Part shown: one piece after another, positions 21,216 through 21,919 of the stretch
Layout of the letters: every line of letters starts with the position of its first letter
How positions within the stretch are numbered: position 1 is the stretch's first letter
Assembly: GCA_023416695.1 (NCBI GenBank)
Contig: JAEZGY010000075.1
Span: 1 to 21,919, forward strand
DNA: 21,919 nt
Direction of reading: 5' to 3'
Origin: Bacillota bacterium
GTDB lineage: Bacteria > Bacillota > Clostridia > Lachnospirales > Lachnospiraceae
The notes under the pieces: generated by a model
Databases searched by the model: none
Told to the model about the DNA's origin: nothing
The model's input: the letters and a program-made list of their open reading frames with translations, nothing else
Translations under genes and position numbers: made by a program

Positions 21216-21919
21216 ATGAAACGCGTATTGTCCGCACTTTGTTTATTAGTTGCAATGTTTGCTTTAACTGCATGTAGTTCTGGAGGAGGAAAATCTTATG
21301 AATTAGCTCTAGTTACTGATATGGGTACCATTGATGACAAATCGTTTAATCAAGCAGCATGGGAAAGTATAAAAGCTTATGGTGAGGAACATAACATTGG
21401 CTATAAATACTATCAGCCAGCTGAAAAAACGACAGCTGCAATTGAGACAACAATTGATTTGGCGGTAGAAGGTGGGGCAAAAGTTATCGTATGTCCTGGA
21501 TATTTATTTGGTGTACCTGTGTATAACGCACAAACTAAGTATCCTGATGTTAAGTTTATCCTATTAGATAGCCAACCACATGATGAAGCGGAAAAAGATT
21601 TCACGATTAAAGAAAATGTATATCCAATTTTTTATTCTGATGAACAGTCTGGTTTTCTAGCTGGTTATGCAGCAGTAAAAGATGGTTATAAGAATCTAGG
21701 CTTTATTGGTGGTGTTGCACTTCCAGCAGTTGTTCGTTACGGATATGGTTTTGTTGAAGGTGCTGAGTATGCAGCCAAAGAGATGGGTATCAAGGATGTA
21801 AATATCAAGTATAATTATTCTGGAACTTTTTTAGCATCTCCAGAAGTACAATCTATGGCAGCAAGTTGGTATAACGAAGGTACAGAGCTTATTTTTGCCT
21901 GTGGTGGACAGATTGGTAC
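21216..21919 (+). CDS. Second BMP/PnrA family nucleoside-binding lipoprotein (cut by window end)
   Basis: The frame is open from the ATG at 21216 to the window edge, giving 234 complete codons, about two thirds of the expected length. It has the same signal peptide and lipobox (LTAC, C20), then ALVTDMGTIDDKSFNQAAWE, AKVIVCPGYLF, QSGFLAGYAAV and LIFACGGQIG. By hand alignment it differs from the lipoprotein at 16036 at about 51 of 234 positions (about 78% identity), with no gaps. The ribosome binding site AGGAGG (21203-21208) and the next stretch through codon 5 are identical in the two genes. It has its own promoter and lies after the permease terminator, so it is separately expressed. Differences cluster in surface-like segments and may alter ligand preference; that is inference. 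Confidence 0.9.
   Translation, partial: MKRVLSALCLLVAMFALTACSSGGGKSYELALVTDMGTIDDKSFNQAAWESIKAYGEEHNIGYKYYQPAEKTTAAIETTIDLAVEGGAKVIVCPGYLFGVPVYNAQTKYPDVKFILLDSQPHDEAEKDFTIKENVYPIFYSDEQSGFLAGYAAVKDGYKNLGFIGGVALPAVVRYGYGFVEGAEYAAKEMGIKDVNIKYNYSGTFLASPEVQSMAASWYNEGTELIFACGGQIG

Noticed and set aside
21216..21919. Second lipoprotein as a truncated pseudogene
   Set aside because: The frame is fully open to the window edge and aligns without gaps to its paralogue. It is only cut by the window.

Overview
The window looks like chromosomal DNA from a low-GC Gram-positive anaerobe in the Clostridia, most likely Lachnospiraceae and possibly close to Lachnoclostridium phytofermentans. This is inferred from AT-rich DNA, strong AGGAGG-type ribosome binding sites, SigA-type promoters, RNase J, IreB, the DUF1292/RuvX pairing and a large Lachnospiraceae-style secreted transglutaminase-like protein. 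I see no rRNA, tRNA, CRISPR, phage or insertion-sequence signature. Apart from the cut genes at both edges, everything looks intact.

Layout. 1-102 is the tail of an unrecognised gene. 189-1215 holds ireB, ruvX and a DUF1292 gene in tight array. 1409-4074 holds fur, rnj (RNase J) and a short membrane protein resembling only the N-terminal part of MltG, closed by a terminator. 4206-6176 is a self-contained padR-DUF1700-DUF4097 operon with a palindromic operator on its promoter and its own terminator. 6314-8276 holds an O-methyltransferase (TrmR type) and a U32-peptidase-family protein (TrhP type), probably acting on tRNA wobble uridine. 8347-10200 is asnB, followed by a nicotinamidase-like hydrolase with a consensus promoter. 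10854-12367 on the minus strand is an ECF sigma factor with a membrane-bound putative anti-sigma factor. 12592-13218 is udk, and 13383-15917 encodes a secreted transglutaminase-like repeat protein. 16036-21919 is a BMP/PnrA-type nucleoside ABC transporter: lipoprotein, ATPase, two permeases and a second, cut-off lipoprotein paralogue.

The order ireB-ruvX-DUF1292-mltG-trmR-trhP-udk matches the Bacillus subtilis yrzL-yrrK-yrzB-yrrL-yrrM-yrrN/O-udk neighbourhood. Here that backbone is interrupted by fur-rnj, the padR module, asnB plus the hydrolase, and the sigma/anti-sigma pair. Nucleoside uptake genes lie just downstream of the uridine salvage kinase, which may be functionally meaningful.

The most notable point is that the first nucleoside permease has clear family homology, including its first membrane helix, upstream of any ATG, GTG or TTG codon. 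This suggests an AUU start near 18865. No gene-free stretch exceeds 300 bases. The longest gaps (17104-17335 and 12368-12591) hold hairpins and divergent promoters respectively.
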